From an uncultured Pseudomonadales bacterium (GTDB taxonomy: Bacteria > Pseudomonadota > Gammaproteobacteria > Pseudomonadales > Azotimanducaceae): a stretch of 64,000 nt of DNA. The notes beneath the pieces are model-generated. The model was not told the DNA's origin and did no database searches. It was given only the letters and a program-made list of their open reading frames with translations. Of this stretch, positions 1 through 9,402 are shown one piece after another. The translations under genes were made by a program, and so were the position numbers. Position 1 is the first letter of the stretch; each line of letters starts with the position of its first letter. The stretch spans positions 1,798,001-1,862,000 of the forward strand of contig OY282430.1 in NCBI GenBank assembly GCA_958296025.1, read 5' to 3'.

Positions 1-568
1 GGTGGTGACCAGCGACGGGGACATTCTGTGCTTGGACGCCAAGGTCAACATTGACGGCAACGCCCTGCACCGGCAGCCGGCCTTGGCCCAGCTGCGCGAC
101 CCAACCCAGGAGGACGCCCGGGAGATCGAGGCCTCCGAATTTGGTCTGAACTATGTGGCTTTGGACGGCGACATCGGCTGCATGGTCAACGGCGCCGGGC
201 TGGCCATGGGCACCATGGACTTGGTCAAGCTGTATGGCGGCAATCCGGCCAATTTTCTGGACGTAGGCGGCAGCGCAGATCGGGAAGCGGTGTCCGAGGC
301 GTTCAAGATCATCCTCTCCGACGCCAACGTTCGGGCGGTGCTCATCAACATCTTCGGCGGCATCGTCAGTTGCGCGGTGATCGCCGAAGGCATCATCGGT
401 GCGGTCAAGGACGTGGGTGTCAAGGTGCCCGTGGTAGTGCGCTTTGAAGGCAACAACGCCGACGCCGGGCGCATCATTCTCGGCCGCAGCAGCCTGAACA
501 TCATAGCCGCCGAATCCTTGGAGGATGCGGCCAAGAAAGCGGTGACCGCAGCAGGAAGGGCGGCATGA
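1..568 (+). CDS. sucC: Succinyl-CoA synthetase, beta subunit (3' part only)
   Basis: C-terminal ~189 residues of the ADP/GDP-forming succinyl-CoA synthetase beta chain, which joins succinate, CoA and nucleotide in the TCA cycle. The true start lies before the window; the frame is open from the first bases, so the GTG at base 2 is not a start. Visible are the beta-chain stretches [20 protein letters not shown]-like (here with NYVALDG), [12 protein letters not shown] and [10 protein letters not shown]. The usual family motif is FGGIVRC, so the arginine is a serine here, a small oddity. The stop overlaps the start of sucD (ATGA), as in most bacteria, so the two subunits are translationally coupled. 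Confidence 0.95.
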   Translation, partial: VVTSDGDILCLDAKVNIDGNALHRQPALAQLRDPTQEDAREIEASEFGLNYVALDGDIGCMVNGAGLAMGTMDLVKLYGGNPANFLDVGGSADREAVSEAFKIILSDANVRAVLINIFGGIVSCAVIAEGIIGAVKDVGVKVPVVVRFEGNNADAGRIILGRSSLNIIAAESLEDAAKKAVTAAGRAA

Positions 569-1440
569 GCATTCTGGTGGACAAGGAGACACGGGTGATC
601 TGCCAAGGCTTCACCGGTGCTCAAGGCACCCTGCACAGCGAACAGGCCATCGCCTACGGCACCCGCTTGCTCGGCGGCGTCACCCCTGGCAAGGGCGGTC
701 GGATGCATTTGAATCTGCCCACCTTCAACACGGTGGCGGAGGCCGTTTCGGCCACCGGTGCCGACGCCACGGTGATTTACGTCCCAGCACCCTTTTGCCT
801 GGACTCCATTCTCGAGGCCCTTGAAGCGGGCCTTCGGCTCATTGTCTGCATCACCGAGGGCATTCCCACCCTGGACATGCTGAAGGTCAAGGTGCGCCTC
901 GACATCGGCGGCGCCACCCTGGTCGGCCCCAACTGCCCCGGCGTGATCACGCCGGGGGAATGCAAGATCGGCATCATGCCGGGCGACATTCACCTGCCCG
1001 GCAGGGTGGGCATCGTCTCCCGCTCCGGCACCCTGACCTACGAGGCGGTCAAGCAGACCACGGACCGCGGTTTCGGCCAGAGCACCTGCGTGGGCATCGG
1101 CGGCGACCCCATCCCCGGCAGCCACTTCATCGACATTCTGGCCCGCTTTGAGGAGGACCCGGACACCGAGGCCATCGTCATGGTGGGGGAGATCGGCGGC
1201 ACAGCTGAAGAGGACGCCGCCGCCTACATCAAGCACAACGTCTCTAAGCCGGTGGTGGCCTACATCGCTGGCGTCACCGCCCCGCCGGGCCGGCGCATGG
1301 GGCACGCCGGCGCCATCATCGCCGGCGGCAAGGGCACCGCTTTGGACAAGTTCCAAGCCTTGGAGGACGCCGGCGTCAAAACCGTTCGTAGCCTAGCCGC
1401 CATCGGCGAAGCCTTGGCGGATGTCACCGGCTGGCTTTGA
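565..1440 (+). CDS. sucD: Succinyl-CoA synthetase, alpha subunit
   Basis: Alpha subunit of the TCA-cycle succinyl-CoA synthetase, 291 residues, a normal length. It starts at an ATG that overlaps the sucC stop and has an AGGAAGGG ribosome site. The N-terminal CoA-binding Rossmann half carries the [19 protein letters not shown] region (family GFTGxQGTFHSEQA). The phosphorylated histidine is visible as H247 in [11 protein letters not shown] near the C-terminus. The [20 protein letters not shown] stretch is the classic SucD signature. The alpha chain binds CoA and carries the phosphohistidine; the beta chain upstream binds nucleotide and succinate. Confidence 0.96.
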   Translation: MSILVDKETRVICQGFTGAQGTLHSEQAIAYGTRLLGGVTPGKGGRMHLNLPTFNTVAEAVSATGADATVIYVPAPFCLDSILEALEAGLRLIVCITEGIPTLDMLKVKVRLDIGGATLVGPNCPGVITPGECKIGIMPGDIHLPGRVGIVSRSGTLTYEAVKQTTDRGFGQSTCVGIGGDPIPGSHFIDILARFEEDPDTEAIVMVGEIGGTAEEDAAAYIKHNVSKPVVAYIAGVTAPPGRRMGHAGAIIAGGKGTALDKFQALEDAGVKTVRSLAAIGEALADVTGWL

Positions 1441-1554
1441 GCGGCCCCGCCCACCGCCGTCGGCGCGGATGAACGAACTTCGCCGCATCCCTTGTTTTCG
1501 TGCGCATTGCCCCAATATTCGCGGCGTTCCCAACGAGCGGTCGGAGTGGTCGCC

Positions 1555-3498
1555 ATGACTGCACAGCCTGAAACCCACGCCTTTGCAACCAAGGCTCGGC
1601 AATTGCTGAGCCTGATGATCCACTCGTTGTACTCCAATAAGGAGATCTTCCTGCGCGAACTCATCTCCAACGCTTCGGACGCCATCGACAGGCTGCGCTT
1701 TAAGTCGATCAGCGAACCGGACCTAGTCGGCGACGACAACGACTACAACATCCGCATCGCCTTCGACAAGCAGGCCAAAACCATCAGGGTTGAGGACAAC
1801 GGCATCGGCATGACCCGGCAGGAGGTGATCGACAACTTGGGCACCATCGCCCAGTCCGGCACCGCCGAGTTCCTGCAGCAGCTCAGCGGCGATGAGCAGA
1901 AGGACGCCAACCTGATCGGGCAGTTCGGCGTCGGTTTCTACAGCGCCTTCATTGTCGCGGAGGAAGTGGAGGTGCTGACCCGCAGCGCCGGCGCCGAGAC
2001 TGGCGTGCGCTGGAAATCCAAGGGCGAGGACGACTTCACCGTGGAGGACGCCGCAGCGCCGCGCGGCACTCAAGTGATCCTGCATCTGCGTGATGACGCG
2101 CTGGAGTTCGCCGACGGCTTTCGCTTGCGCCATGTGGTGCGCAAGTACTCCGATCATATCGGGGTGCCGGTGCGCATGGCGAAGGAGGCCGATGACGCCT
2201 CCCAGGATGGGCAGGACAAGAAGGAAGGCAAAGACGGAGAGGATGCGCCCGCAACGCCGGAGTGGGAGGCCGTCAACGAAGCCAAGGCCCTCTGGAGTCG
2301 CTCCCGCTCGGACATCGGCGAAGACGAATACCGGGCGTTCTACAAGCACGTCTCCCATGACTTCCAAGACCCGCTCGCTTGGAGCCACAACAGGGTGGAG
2401 GGCCGCTTGGAGTACACCAGCCTGCTGTACATCCCCAAACGCGCCCCCTTCGACCTCTGGAACCGCGAGTCTCCTAGGGGCCTTAAGCTCTATGTGCAGC
2501 GCGTCTTCATCATGGACGACGCCGAGCAGTTCCTACCCCTCTACCTGCGCTTCGTCAAGGGCGTGGTCGATTCGAACGACCTGCCGCTCAACGTCTCAAG
2601 GGAAATCCTGCAGGAGGACGAACGGGTGGGCAGCATCCGTTCCGCCTTGACCAAGCGGGTGTTGACCACCTTGGAGAACATGGCGAAGAAGGACGCGGCG
2701 GATTACCGGGCCTTCTGGAAGGAGTTCGGGGAGGTGCTCAAGGAGGGCGCCGGGGAGGACTTGGCCAACCGAGAGCAGTTCTGCAAGCTGCTGCGCTTCG
2801 CCTCCACCACCAGCGAGGGGCCGGACCCCAGCGTCAGCCTTGCGGACTATGCGGAGCGCATGGTCGAAAAGCAGGAGCGCATCTACTACTTGGTGGCGGA
2901 TAGCCACGACAACGCCCGCTCCAACCCCCATCTGGAGGTGTTTCGGCAGCGGGGCATCGAGGTGCTGCTGCTGTTCAACCGCATCGACGAATGGCTGATG
3001 TCCAACCTTTCCGAATTTGACGGCAAGTCCTTCCAGGACATCACCCGGGCCGGCCTCGTGCTGCCGGGTGAGGAGGAAAAGGGGGATGACGGTGAGGACT
3101 CCGCGAATGATGAAGCCAAGGACGACGCCGAGGAGGATCCCTTGGCGGAGCGCATCAAGGGCGCGTTGGGCGACCGGGTGGAGGCTGTGCGCCGCTCCAA
3201 CCGCCTCACGGATTCCCCAGTCTGCCTAGTGCAAGGCGAATTCGCCTTGGGCCGGCAGATGCAGCGGATCATGGAGGCGGCTGGGCAGGCCGTCCCCCCG
3301 ACCAAGCCGATCTTCGAGTACAACGCCGAGCACCCGCTGCTTAAGCTTCTGGATGCCGAGGCAGACGGAGACCGCTTCACGGAATTGGCCGTCGTGCTCT
3401 TTGATCAAGCCGTTTTAGCGGAAGGGGACGCCCTGCCGGACGCCGCCGCCTACGTCAGCCGCGTCAACCGGCTGCTGCTGGAGCTGCTTGAGCGCTAG
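1555..3498 (+). CDS. htpG: Hsp90-family molecular chaperone HtpG
   Basis: Cytosolic ATP-dependent chaperone of the Hsp90 family, 647 residues. The ATG at 1555 is chosen because the sequence from [18 protein letters not shown] onward matches the family N-terminus; the frame extends upstream without homology. GHKL ATP-site motifs are in order: [27 protein letters not shown] and [11 protein letters not shown]. The middle domain has NVSREILQ and the C-terminal dimer domain follows. There are two acidic, charged inserts, one after the N domain ([18 protein letters not shown]) and one near residue 520-540 ([19 protein letters not shown]), longer than in the E. coli protein. It stands alone, 114 bases after sucD; no heat-shock promoter is obvious. 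Confidence 0.96.
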   Translation: MTAQPETHAFATKARQLLSLMIHSLYSNKEIFLRELISNASDAIDRLRFKSISEPDLVGDDNDYNIRIAFDKQAKTIRVEDNGIGMTRQEVIDNLGTIAQSGTAEFLQQLSGDEQKDANLIGQFGVGFYSAFIVAEEVEVLTRSAGAETGVRWKSKGEDDFTVEDAAAPRGTQVILHLRDDALEFADGFRLRHVVRKYSDHIGVPVRMAKEADDASQDGQDKKEGKDGEDAPATPEWEAVNEAKALWSRSRSDIGEDEYRAFYKHVSHDFQDPLAWSHNRVEGRLEYTSLLYIPKRAPFDLWNRESPRGLKLYVQRVFIMDDAEQFLPLYLRFVKGVVDSNDLPLNVSREILQEDERVGSIRSALTKRVLTTLENMAKKDAADYRAFWKEFGEVLKEGAGEDLANREQFCKLLRFASTTSEGPDPSVSLADYAERMVEKQERIYYLVADSHDNARSNPHLEVFRQRGIEVLLLFNRIDEWLMSNLSEFDGKSFQDITRAGLVLPGEEEKGDDGEDSANDEAKDDAEEDPLAERIKGALGDRVEAVRRSNRLTDSPVCLVQGEFALGRQMQRIMEAAGQAVPPTKPIFEYNAEHPLLKLLDAEADGDRFTELAVVLFDQAVLAEGDALPDAAAYVSRVNRLLLELLER

Positions 3499-3556
3499 GG
3501 GCTTGCGCCGAGGATGGTCCTGAGAGCGGGGCCAAAGGCACACTCGTGGCAAGCCG

Positions 3557-3585
3557 TTGACAGGGGCGACATGCGGCCCTAAGAT
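3557..3585 (+). promoter_or_regulatory. Sigma70-type promoter of tRNA-Ala
   Basis: A perfect -35 box TTGACA (3557-3562) is followed by a 17-base spacer and a -10 box TAAGAT (3580-3585). The predicted start at about 3592 is 14 bases before the tRNA 5' end, normal for a tRNA gene. It is among the closest matches to the consensus found in the window. Confidence 0.8.
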
Positions 3586-3605
3586 GCGCAGCCTCCCGCA
3601 TTAGT

Positions 3606-3681
<76 letters not shown>

Positions 3682-3768
3682 AATCCCTTGCTCGCCTTTT
3701 GCCCGCTGCCCGGTGGCCGTTTCTCGGCTAAGGCGGCGAGGCGCATCGGTCGGCTGGTCCGACAGTTC

Positions 3769-4911
3769 CTAGCGCATCAACCGGAACGCCTTGCGCACCT
3801 CGTTGACGAAGCACTCCGGCTGCTCGAAGGCGGCGAAGTGGCCGCCGCGGCTCAGTTCGTTCCAATAGACGATGTTGGCGTAGCGCTGCTCCGCCCAGGC
3901 GCGGGGCGTGGCCACCACCTCCTTGGGAAAGATGCTGCACCCAGTCGGCAGGGAGACGGTCGCGCCGCTGTTGCGGAAGGTTTTGAAGCTCTCCCAGTAC
4001 AGGCGCGCCGAGGAGGCGCCGGAGGCGGTCAGCCAGTAGAGCATGATGTTGTCCAGCAGTTCGTCTCGGCTGAGGGCGTTTTCCGGGTGTCCGTCGCAGT
4101 CCGTCCAGGACCAGAACTTCTCCAAAATCCACATGGCTTGTCCGACCGGGGAGTCCACTAGGGCGTAGCCAAGGGTTTGCGGTCTGGTGCTTTGCAGCTT
4201 GGCGTAGCCGGAGTCCCACTCTTGGTAGTAGTTGGCGCCCTGCAAGGCCACCTTGTCCCGCGCCTTGGGGTTGGCCAGCGCCTCCGCGGTGGGCTGGGCG
4301 ATGGGCATGTTAACGTGAATGCCGGCGCAATGGCCGAGGTTCTGCTGGCCGATGGCGGTGGTGACCGCCGCCCCCCAATCTCCGCCTTGGGCGAAGTAGC
4401 GATCATAGCCCAGCCGCCGCATCAGCTTGTCCCAGGCGGCAGCGATGCGCTCCACTCCCCAGCCGGTTTGCGTAGGCTTGCCGGAGAAGCCGTAGCCCGG
4501 CAGGGAGGGGCAGATGACGTGAAAGGCGTCCGCCGGGTCGCCGCCAAAGGCCCCCGGATCGGTCAGGGGTCCGATGACTTTGAGGAACTCCACCACCGAG
4601 CCGGGCCAGCCATGGGTGATCAGCAGCGGCCAAGCGCCCGGCGCCGGGCTTTGCCGCTCAATGAAGTGGATGTCGATGCCGTCAATGGGGACCTTGAACT
4701 GCGGGAAGCGGTTCAACTGCGCTTGACGGTCGGACCAGTCGTACTGCTCCGCCCAATAGCGACAGAACTCCTGAGCGTAGGCTAGAGGTACGCCTTGGCC
4801 CCAATCGTTCGGCGTCTCCGGGTCCGGCCAGCGGGTGCGCCGCAGGCGGTCCTTGAGGTCGGCGATTCGGCTTTCCGGCACGTCGATGGCGAAGGCTTGG
4901 ATGTCGGTCAT
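3769..4911 (-). CDS. Epoxide hydrolase, alpha/beta-hydrolase type with EHN domain
   Basis: 380-residue epoxide hydrolase that opens epoxides to vicinal diols through an aspartate-ester intermediate. The ATG at 4911 begins MTDIQAFAIDVPESRIADLK, the start of the epoxide-hydrolase N-terminal (EHN) domain; the frame extends upstream only with unlike sequence. The oxyanion-hole motif HGWPGS is at residues 100-105, the nucleophile is D178 in GGDWGA, and the catalytic histidine is in RGGHFAAFEQPE near the end. Substrate is unknown; relatives include the microsomal and juvenile-hormone type enzymes. It stands alone and reads toward the tRNA. Confidence 0.9.
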   Translation of the reverse strand: MTDIQAFAIDVPESRIADLKDRLRRTRWPDPETPNDWGQGVPLAYAQEFCRYWAEQYDWSDRQAQLNRFPQFKVPIDGIDIHFIERQSPAPGAWPLLITHGWPGSVVEFLKVIGPLTDPGAFGGDPADAFHVICPSLPGYGFSGKPTQTGWGVERIAAAWDKLMRRLGYDRYFAQGGDWGAAVTTAIGQQNLGHCAGIHVNMPIAQPTAEALANPKARDKVALQGANYYQEWDSGYAKLQSTRPQTLGYALVDSPVGQAMWILEKFWSWTDCDGHPENALSRDELLDNIMLYWLTASGASSARLYWESFKTFRNSGATVSLPTGCSIFPKEVVATPRAWAEQRYANIVYWNELSRGGHFAAFEQPECFVNEVRKAFRLMR

Positions 4912-5075
4912 GGCGGGTGCTGCCCTCCGGTTTTGGTGGCCGGCTGGGCAGTTTCGCACAAAGGGGCGATGTCGTACGCAGGTTTCAGAAATGTCGCCTA
5001 GGCATGGCGAAACCGAAAATGATAATGGGGCTTTCGCAGCCGAAGGATCGAGCCTGCATGGATGGAGGACAACTG

Positions 5076-5489
5076 ATGGCCCGGCACCAGCCGGAGCTGC
5101 TGGGGATTCTGCGCGGGGCTTCGCCGGCCCTGCAGGGCAACAAGGCGGTGGCCGCCTTTCTCAGCCGGGTGCTGGACGACGAGGAACGGTTGGACCTCAT
5201 GCCGCCGCGCCGCCCGCCCTTGCCGGGGGAGGAGGCATTTTGGTGGTGCATCGAGCAACTGCTGCTGCTCTGCGACCTCGCCCGTCCGCCGAACGACCCT
5301 TACCTGTTGATGCTGGTGGACGACTTGCGCGCCTTCGCCGATTTGGTGGAGCGGAGGGCGCCCTTGCCGCCGGGTTATCGGCTGGACTGGACGGAGTGCG
5401 AAGAACGGCCGAATTCGCTTAAAATGCCGTCTCTCCCACAGCGCCGGGCCGCAGGCGCGACGCCGACACCACAGCAGAGGAGCAAGGCA
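5076..5489 (+). CDS. Possible small hypothetical protein, in frame with the following GST
   Basis: From an ATG at 5076, preceded at 7 bases by a strong GGAGG site (5064-5068), about 138 codons run without a stop straight into the glutathione transferase frame. The first ~110 residues look genuinely coding: MARHQPELLGILRGASPALQ, then helical Leu-rich sequence (EEAFWWCIEQLLLLCDLARPP). The last ~30 residues (PNSLKMPSLPQRRAAGATPT) read like untranslated DNA, and a -10-like TAAAAT lies at 5420-5425. In the next frame a TAA occurs at 5420-5422, so a one-base indel may have removed the natural stop. I do not recognise the protein family. Confidence 0.4.
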
Positions 5490-6125
5490 ATGAAACTGTA
5501 CGACACCCAATTGGCGCCCAATCCCCGCCGTGTGCGCATCTTCATGGCGGAGAAGGGCATTAGCTGCGAGACCATCCAGGTGAACATCGTCAAGGGGGAG
5601 AATCTAAGTAAGGAATACTTGGCCATCAATCCCCGGGGCGTGGTGCCAACCCTAGTGCTGGATGATGGCACCGCGATAGACGAGTCGGTGGCCATCTTCC
5701 ACTATCTGGAAGAGACCCATCCCGAACCGCCGCTGATGGGAACCGACCCGCTGAGCAAGGCGCGCATTGCATCGCGGGAGCGGCACATGGAGATCGACGG
5801 TATGTGGAGCGCCGCCGAAGTCTTCCGCAACGCCCACCCGGCTTTCGCCAAGCGCGGCATTCCGGGCAACCAGGGTGCGGTTGACGCCATCCCGCCCTTG
5901 GTGGAGCGGGGCAGGGGTGCGGTGCTGCGCTTCTACCGCCGCTTGGATGAGGCGTTGGGCGCCTCTGCATTCGTCGCCGGAGATCAGTTCAGCGCCGCCG
6001 ACATCACCGGCCTTTGCGCCGTGGATTTCGCCGCTCGCTTCGCCCGGGTGCCCGTGCCTGAGGACTGCGGCAATCTGCAGCGCTGGCATCAGGTGGTTTT
6101 GGCCCGTCCCAGCGCTGGGGCCTAG
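5490..6125 (+). CDS. Glutathione S-transferase family protein
   Basis: 211-residue cytosolic glutathione transferase. The ATG at 5490 is preferred because MKLYDTQLAPNPRRVRIFMA is the thioredoxin-fold start of the family and an AGAGGAGC ribosome site lies just before it. The glutathione-binding region NPRGVVPTLVLDDGTAIDES is intact with the ESxAI signature, followed by the all-helical C-terminal domain (FVAGDQFSAADITGLCAVDF). It probably conjugates or reduces electrophiles; the neighbouring epoxide hydrolase would fit a detoxification role, but they are on opposite strands. See the note on the upstream in-frame extension. Confidence 0.88.
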   Translation: MKLYDTQLAPNPRRVRIFMAEKGISCETIQVNIVKGENLSKEYLAINPRGVVPTLVLDDGTAIDESVAIFHYLEETHPEPPLMGTDPLSKARIASRERHMEIDGMWSAAEVFRNAHPAFAKRGIPGNQGAVDAIPPLVERGRGAVLRFYRRLDEALGASAFVAGDQFSAADITGLCAVDFAARFARVPVPEDCGNLQRWHQVVLARPSAGA

Positions 6126-6500
6126 TGTTAACAGGCCCTAGTGTCCCGTCGCGTAAATCAGCGCGATGATCCGCCGCCCTTCCGCTCCCCGGCTGCGCTG
6201 CTCCGCTTGGTGAGGGGCCCCTCGCCCCCACGCCGGGGAACGAAAGTACCGCGCAGTCAAAACCCCCTTGTTTGTGGGGCGGCGCACTAGGATTTACTTG
6301 TTTTTCTCCAAAATGTTTCAATAATTTCTCATTTAGGAAACAATTTTTTCGTGCAAGTCGGGAAATTTCGTTTAGAATGCCGCCGCGCAAAGGTTCGTTT
6401 TGGGGGCCGGGGTTGTGGTGTGCGTTTTTGGCTGTATGCCTCAACATAGCGAGACTAGCGAATAGTGGCGAATTTGGTTGCAACACCGACGGGCATCAGG
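6126..6500. other. Intergenic region with AT-rich leader before the ceramide-type cluster
   Basis: No gene is seen here. The first half (6130-6160) reads TAGTGTCCCGTCGCGTAAATC-like sequence that vaguely recalls insertion-sequence ends; I could not confirm this. The second half (about 6290-6380) drops sharply in GC and contains a -10-like TAGAAT at 6373-6378 with no convincing -35. It probably holds the promoter of the acyl-AMP ligase operon. Confidence 0.45.
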
Positions 6501-8243
6501 ATGCCGCGTCACCGGGAAGCATTAGAGGGGCTGGCCGATGCGCTGGAGTTCGCTGCGCGATGGCCCACAGGCTACAACTTCTACGGCGGTTCCGGAGAGC
6601 TCACCCATGTCCTGCCCTACGCCGTCCTGCGCGAACGGGCGCAGAGCACCGCCCGTCGCCTCAACAGCCTTGGCCTGCCGCGTTGCGCCCGGGTCGCCAT
6701 CATCGCCGACACCACCCCATTGTTCCATTGCTTTTTCTTCGCCTGCCAATACGCCGGGCTGATTCCGGTGCCACTCCCAGCAGCCCTGCAAATGGGCGGC
6801 GGGGACGCCTACGCTGGGCAAATCCGGCGCATGATGCGGAGCTGCGGCGCCTCCGTGGCGATAGCCCCAGAGGGCTTTCTGGATTTGCTCAACCAAGCGG
6901 CTCAGGGCCTACGCCTAGCCTTCGTCGGCGGCGAGGCGGATTTTGCCGCCTTGCCGGAAGCGGATGCGCCGTTGCGCCCGTTGCGCGGGGAGGAGCCCGC
7001 CTACCTGCAGTACACTTCCGGCAGCACCCGCTTTCCCCGGGGCGTGGAGATGTCCCAATCGGCAGTGCTGGCCAATTTGCGCGAAATCGTCGATGTGGGC
7101 GTCAAGATCACTGGACAGGACCGGATGGCGTCTTGGTTGCCTTTCTACCACGACATGGGGTTGGTGGGCTTTGTTCTGGTCCCCTTGATGCCAGCGGTAT
7201 CCGTCGATTACCTCAGTCCGCGCACCTTCGCCATGCGTCCGCGGCTGTGGCTGAAACTGATTTCGGACAATAAGGGCACCGTATCCTCCAGTCCGCCGTC
7301 CGGCTACGGCCTGTGCGCAGCGCGGCTGCGGCTGTCGGATCAGGAGCGCTATGACCTCTCCCATTGGCGGGTGGCCTGCGTCGGGGCGGAGCGCATCAAT
7401 CCCCGGCTGCTGGAGCGGTTCAGCCAGGTGCTGGCGCCGATCGGGTTCAACCCCAAGGCATTCGTCGCCTGCTACGGCATGGCCGAATGCGGTCTCGCCG
7501 TCAGTTTCGCTCCCCTGAACCAAGGCGTGGATGTAGATCCAGTGGACCAGGAACTGGTCAGTACCACTGGCAAGGCGCAGCCGGTCAGTGCGCCGGCGAG
7601 TGCCGATAAGGACGTGCTGAGGTTGGTGGACTGCGGCGCTGTCCTGCCCAGCTACGAATTCCGCATTTGCGACGAAAACGGCCGGGAAATCCCCGAGCGC
7701 TGCTGCGGCCACATCCATGTGCGCGGGCCCAGCGTCATGCGCGGCTACTTCAATGACCCGGAGGCCACCGCCGAGGTGCTCGACGCATCCGGCTGGCTCG
7801 ACACCGGGGACATTGGCTACCGGCGCGGCCGTCGTTTGGTGGTGACCGCTCGCAGCCGGGACGTCATCATTATCAACGGGCGCAACATCTGGCCCCAGGA
7901 TTTGGAGCACTTGGCGGAAACCGCCCCCGGTGTGCGCACCGGAACCACCACTGCCTTTGAAGTGACCCTGCCCGACGGTGAGCCGATGGTGGTTTTGGTG
8001 ATCGAGGCGAAGCGCGCCGGCGAAGACCTGCCGAAGCGCATCGAGTCCCTAGTGCGGGCGCATTTCGGCATATCCTGCCATGTGGACATCGTGCCGCCGC
8101 GCACCTTGCCCCGCACCTCCTCCGGCAAGTTGTCGCGCATCACCGCCTGCAAGGGCTTCTTGGCACGCACGGAATGGGATGAGGAGTGCCGTCCGGCGCC
8201 TCTGTCGGAGCCGTCCCTCGGTGCCCGCCTGTCCATCGCCTAA
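6501..8243 (+). CDS. aasR: Acyl-AMP ligase / acyl-ACP synthetase of the ceramide-type cluster
   Basis: ANL-superfamily adenylating enzyme, ~580 residues, of the fatty-acyl-AMP-ligase type. The A3 motif YTSGSTRFPRG, the A5-like YGMAECG and the A7/A8 core WLDTGDIGYRRGRRLVVTARSRDVIIINGRNIWPQDLE are present, with a C-terminal lysine region SSGKLSR. It would activate a fatty acid as acyl-adenylate and load it onto the small carrier protein encoded two genes downstream. Start is uncertain: ATG 6501 is used, GTG 6465 is also in frame; neither has a good ribosome site. Gene order and partners match the Caulobacter ceramide cluster, where the equivalent is the acyl-ACP synthetase. A polyketide-type loading role cannot be excluded. 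Confidence 0.8.
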   Translation: MPRHREALEGLADALEFAARWPTGYNFYGGSGELTHVLPYAVLRERAQSTARRLNSLGLPRCARVAIIADTTPLFHCFFFACQYAGLIPVPLPAALQMGGGDAYAGQIRRMMRSCGASVAIAPEGFLDLLNQAAQGLRLAFVGGEADFAALPEADAPLRPLRGEEPAYLQYTSGSTRFPRGVEMSQSAVLANLREIVDVGVKITGQDRMASWLPFYHDMGLVGFVLVPLMPAVSVDYLSPRTFAMRPRLWLKLISDNKGTVSSSPPSGYGLCAARLRLSDQERYDLSHWRVACVGAERINPRLLERFSQVLAPIGFNPKAFVACYGMAECGLAVSFAPLNQGVDVDPVDQELVSTTGKAQPVSAPASADKDVLRLVDCGAVLPSYEFRICDENGREIPERCCGHIHVRGPSVMRGYFNDPEATAEVLDASGWLDTGDIGYRRGRRLVVTARSRDVIIINGRNIWPQDLEHLAETAPGVRTGTTTAFEVTLPDGEPMVVLVIEAKRAGEDLPKRIESLVRAHFGISCHVDIVPPRTLPRTSSGKLSRITACKGFLARTEWDEECRPAPLSEPSLGARLSIA

Positions 8244-8258
8244 GCACAGGGCACTAGG

Positions 8259-9182
8259 TTGACGGGCCGGCCTGTCGCCGTCACTGGCCTCACCGGTTTC
8301 ATTGGCCGTCGGCTGGCGCCCCAGCTGGTCCGTGCCGGCTTCAGGGTTCGGGCCATCCTGCGCCGCCCGGCGTTTGCTGCGGACTCCGCCATAGAACCCC
8401 GCATCGTCCCCTTAAACGACCCAGACGGCTTGGCCAAGGTGCTGTGCGGCGTCGAGGCGGTTGTGCATCTGGCCGGTGCGGTGCGTGGACGGACAGCGGC
8501 GGACTTCGCACCGGCCAACGTGGAGGCGGTGGCCAATCTCTGCGCGGCCGCCGGCCGGCAGACGTTGCCTCCGGCTCTGTTGCTGGTGTCCTCCCTGGCG
8601 GCCTCGCGGCCGCAGCTTTCCCCCTATGCCGCCAGCAAGCGGGCGGGGGAGCAGGCCCTGTTGGCCCATCCCCATTTGGACTGGACCATCCTCCGCCCGC
8701 CGGTGGTTTACGGTCCCGGCGACAAGGCGCTCACCTCCTTGTTCAAGTTGATGCGCCGCGGCTTGACGCTGGTGCCGGGCAACGCACGGCAGCGGCTGTC
8801 GTTTCTGCATGTGGACGATTTGGTGGCGGCGATTCTCTGTTGGTTGGATAATCCCGGCCGCTGTCGGCAGGGCCAATTCAGCATCGACGATGGGACGCCG
8901 GATGGCTACGATTGGCCGGCCATTGCCGCGGCCGGCGGCGCCGAGAAGCTGAGGGTGCTGCCGTTGGGCGTCCTGCGGCTGGCCAGCCAATTGAACCTGG
9001 GGCTGTCCCGCCTGTTCGGCTACGCGCCCATGCTGACGCCGGGCAAGGTGCGGGAATTGGCCGAGGACCGTTGGTTGGGCGGCGACGGTGGTTATGGCGC
9101 GGTGACCGGCTGGCGCCCTCGGCATGATTTGGCCAGCGGCTTGGCCCAGACCTTCGCAGGGAGAGAAGATGGATGCCATTGA
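8259..9182 (+). CDS. cerR: NAD-dependent epimerase-family reductase, candidate ceramide reductase
   Basis: 307-residue extended short-chain dehydrogenase. The nucleotide-binding glycine motif is VTGLTGFIGRRL near the N-terminus and the catalytic YxxxK is PYAASKRAGEQALL. It begins at a TTG 15 bases after the preceding stop and its end overlaps the carrier-protein gene by 14 bases, so it is part of the operon. In Caulobacter the protein at this place in the cluster reduces the 3-keto group on the way to ceramide. That role is inferred here from the neighbourhood; by sequence alone only an NAD(P)-dependent epimerase/reductase can be claimed. Confidence 0.78.
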   Translation: MTGRPVAVTGLTGFIGRRLAPQLVRAGFRVRAILRRPAFAADSAIEPRIVPLNDPDGLAKVLCGVEAVVHLAGAVRGRTAADFAPANVEAVANLCAAAGRQTLPPALLLVSSLAASRPQLSPYAASKRAGEQALLAHPHLDWTILRPPVVYGPGDKALTSLFKLMRRGLTLVPGNARQRLSFLHVDDLVAAILCWLDNPGRCRQGQFSIDDGTPDGYDWPAIAAAGGAEKLRVLPLGVLRLASQLNLGLSRLFGYAPMLTPGKVRELAEDRWLGGDGGYGAVTGWRPRHDLASGLAQTFAGREDGCH

Positions 9183-9402
9183 AGCAAAGTTGCGCGACCT
9201 GCTGGCGCGGGTGACGCCGCTCCCGGCGGATTTTTCGGTGCGCACCGATCTGCTCGAGACCTTGGCCTTGGAGTCCGCGCAGATCATGGAGTTCGTCATG
9301 GAAGTGGAGGACCATTTCGAGGTCGTCATCGAACAGGAAAGGCTGGCGAACGTGCGTAACGTCGCCCAACTGGCGGGCATCGTGCGCCAACTGACCGCAT
9401 GA
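9169..9402 (+). CDS. acpR: Acyl carrier protein
   Basis: 77-residue acyl carrier protein starting at ATG 9169 with an AGGGAGAG ribosome site inside the end of the previous gene. The phosphopantetheine attachment serine is S36 in ETLALESAQIMEF, matching the family DSL/ESL motif, followed by the typical acidic helix MEVEDHFEVVIEQ. It is a dedicated carrier, not the housekeeping AcpP (no fab genes nearby). It would receive acyl chains from the upstream ligase and present them to the oxoamine synthase, whose ATG overlaps this stop. Confidence 0.9.
   Translation: MDAIEAKLRDLLARVTPLPADFSVRTDLLETLALESAQIMEFVMEVEDHFEVVIEQERLANVRNVAQLAGIVRQLTA

Noticed and set aside
6126-6165. Sequence resembling an insertion-sequence end after the GST gene
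   Set aside because: No matching inverted partner and no transposase nearby; the likeness is only a vague memory of such ends.
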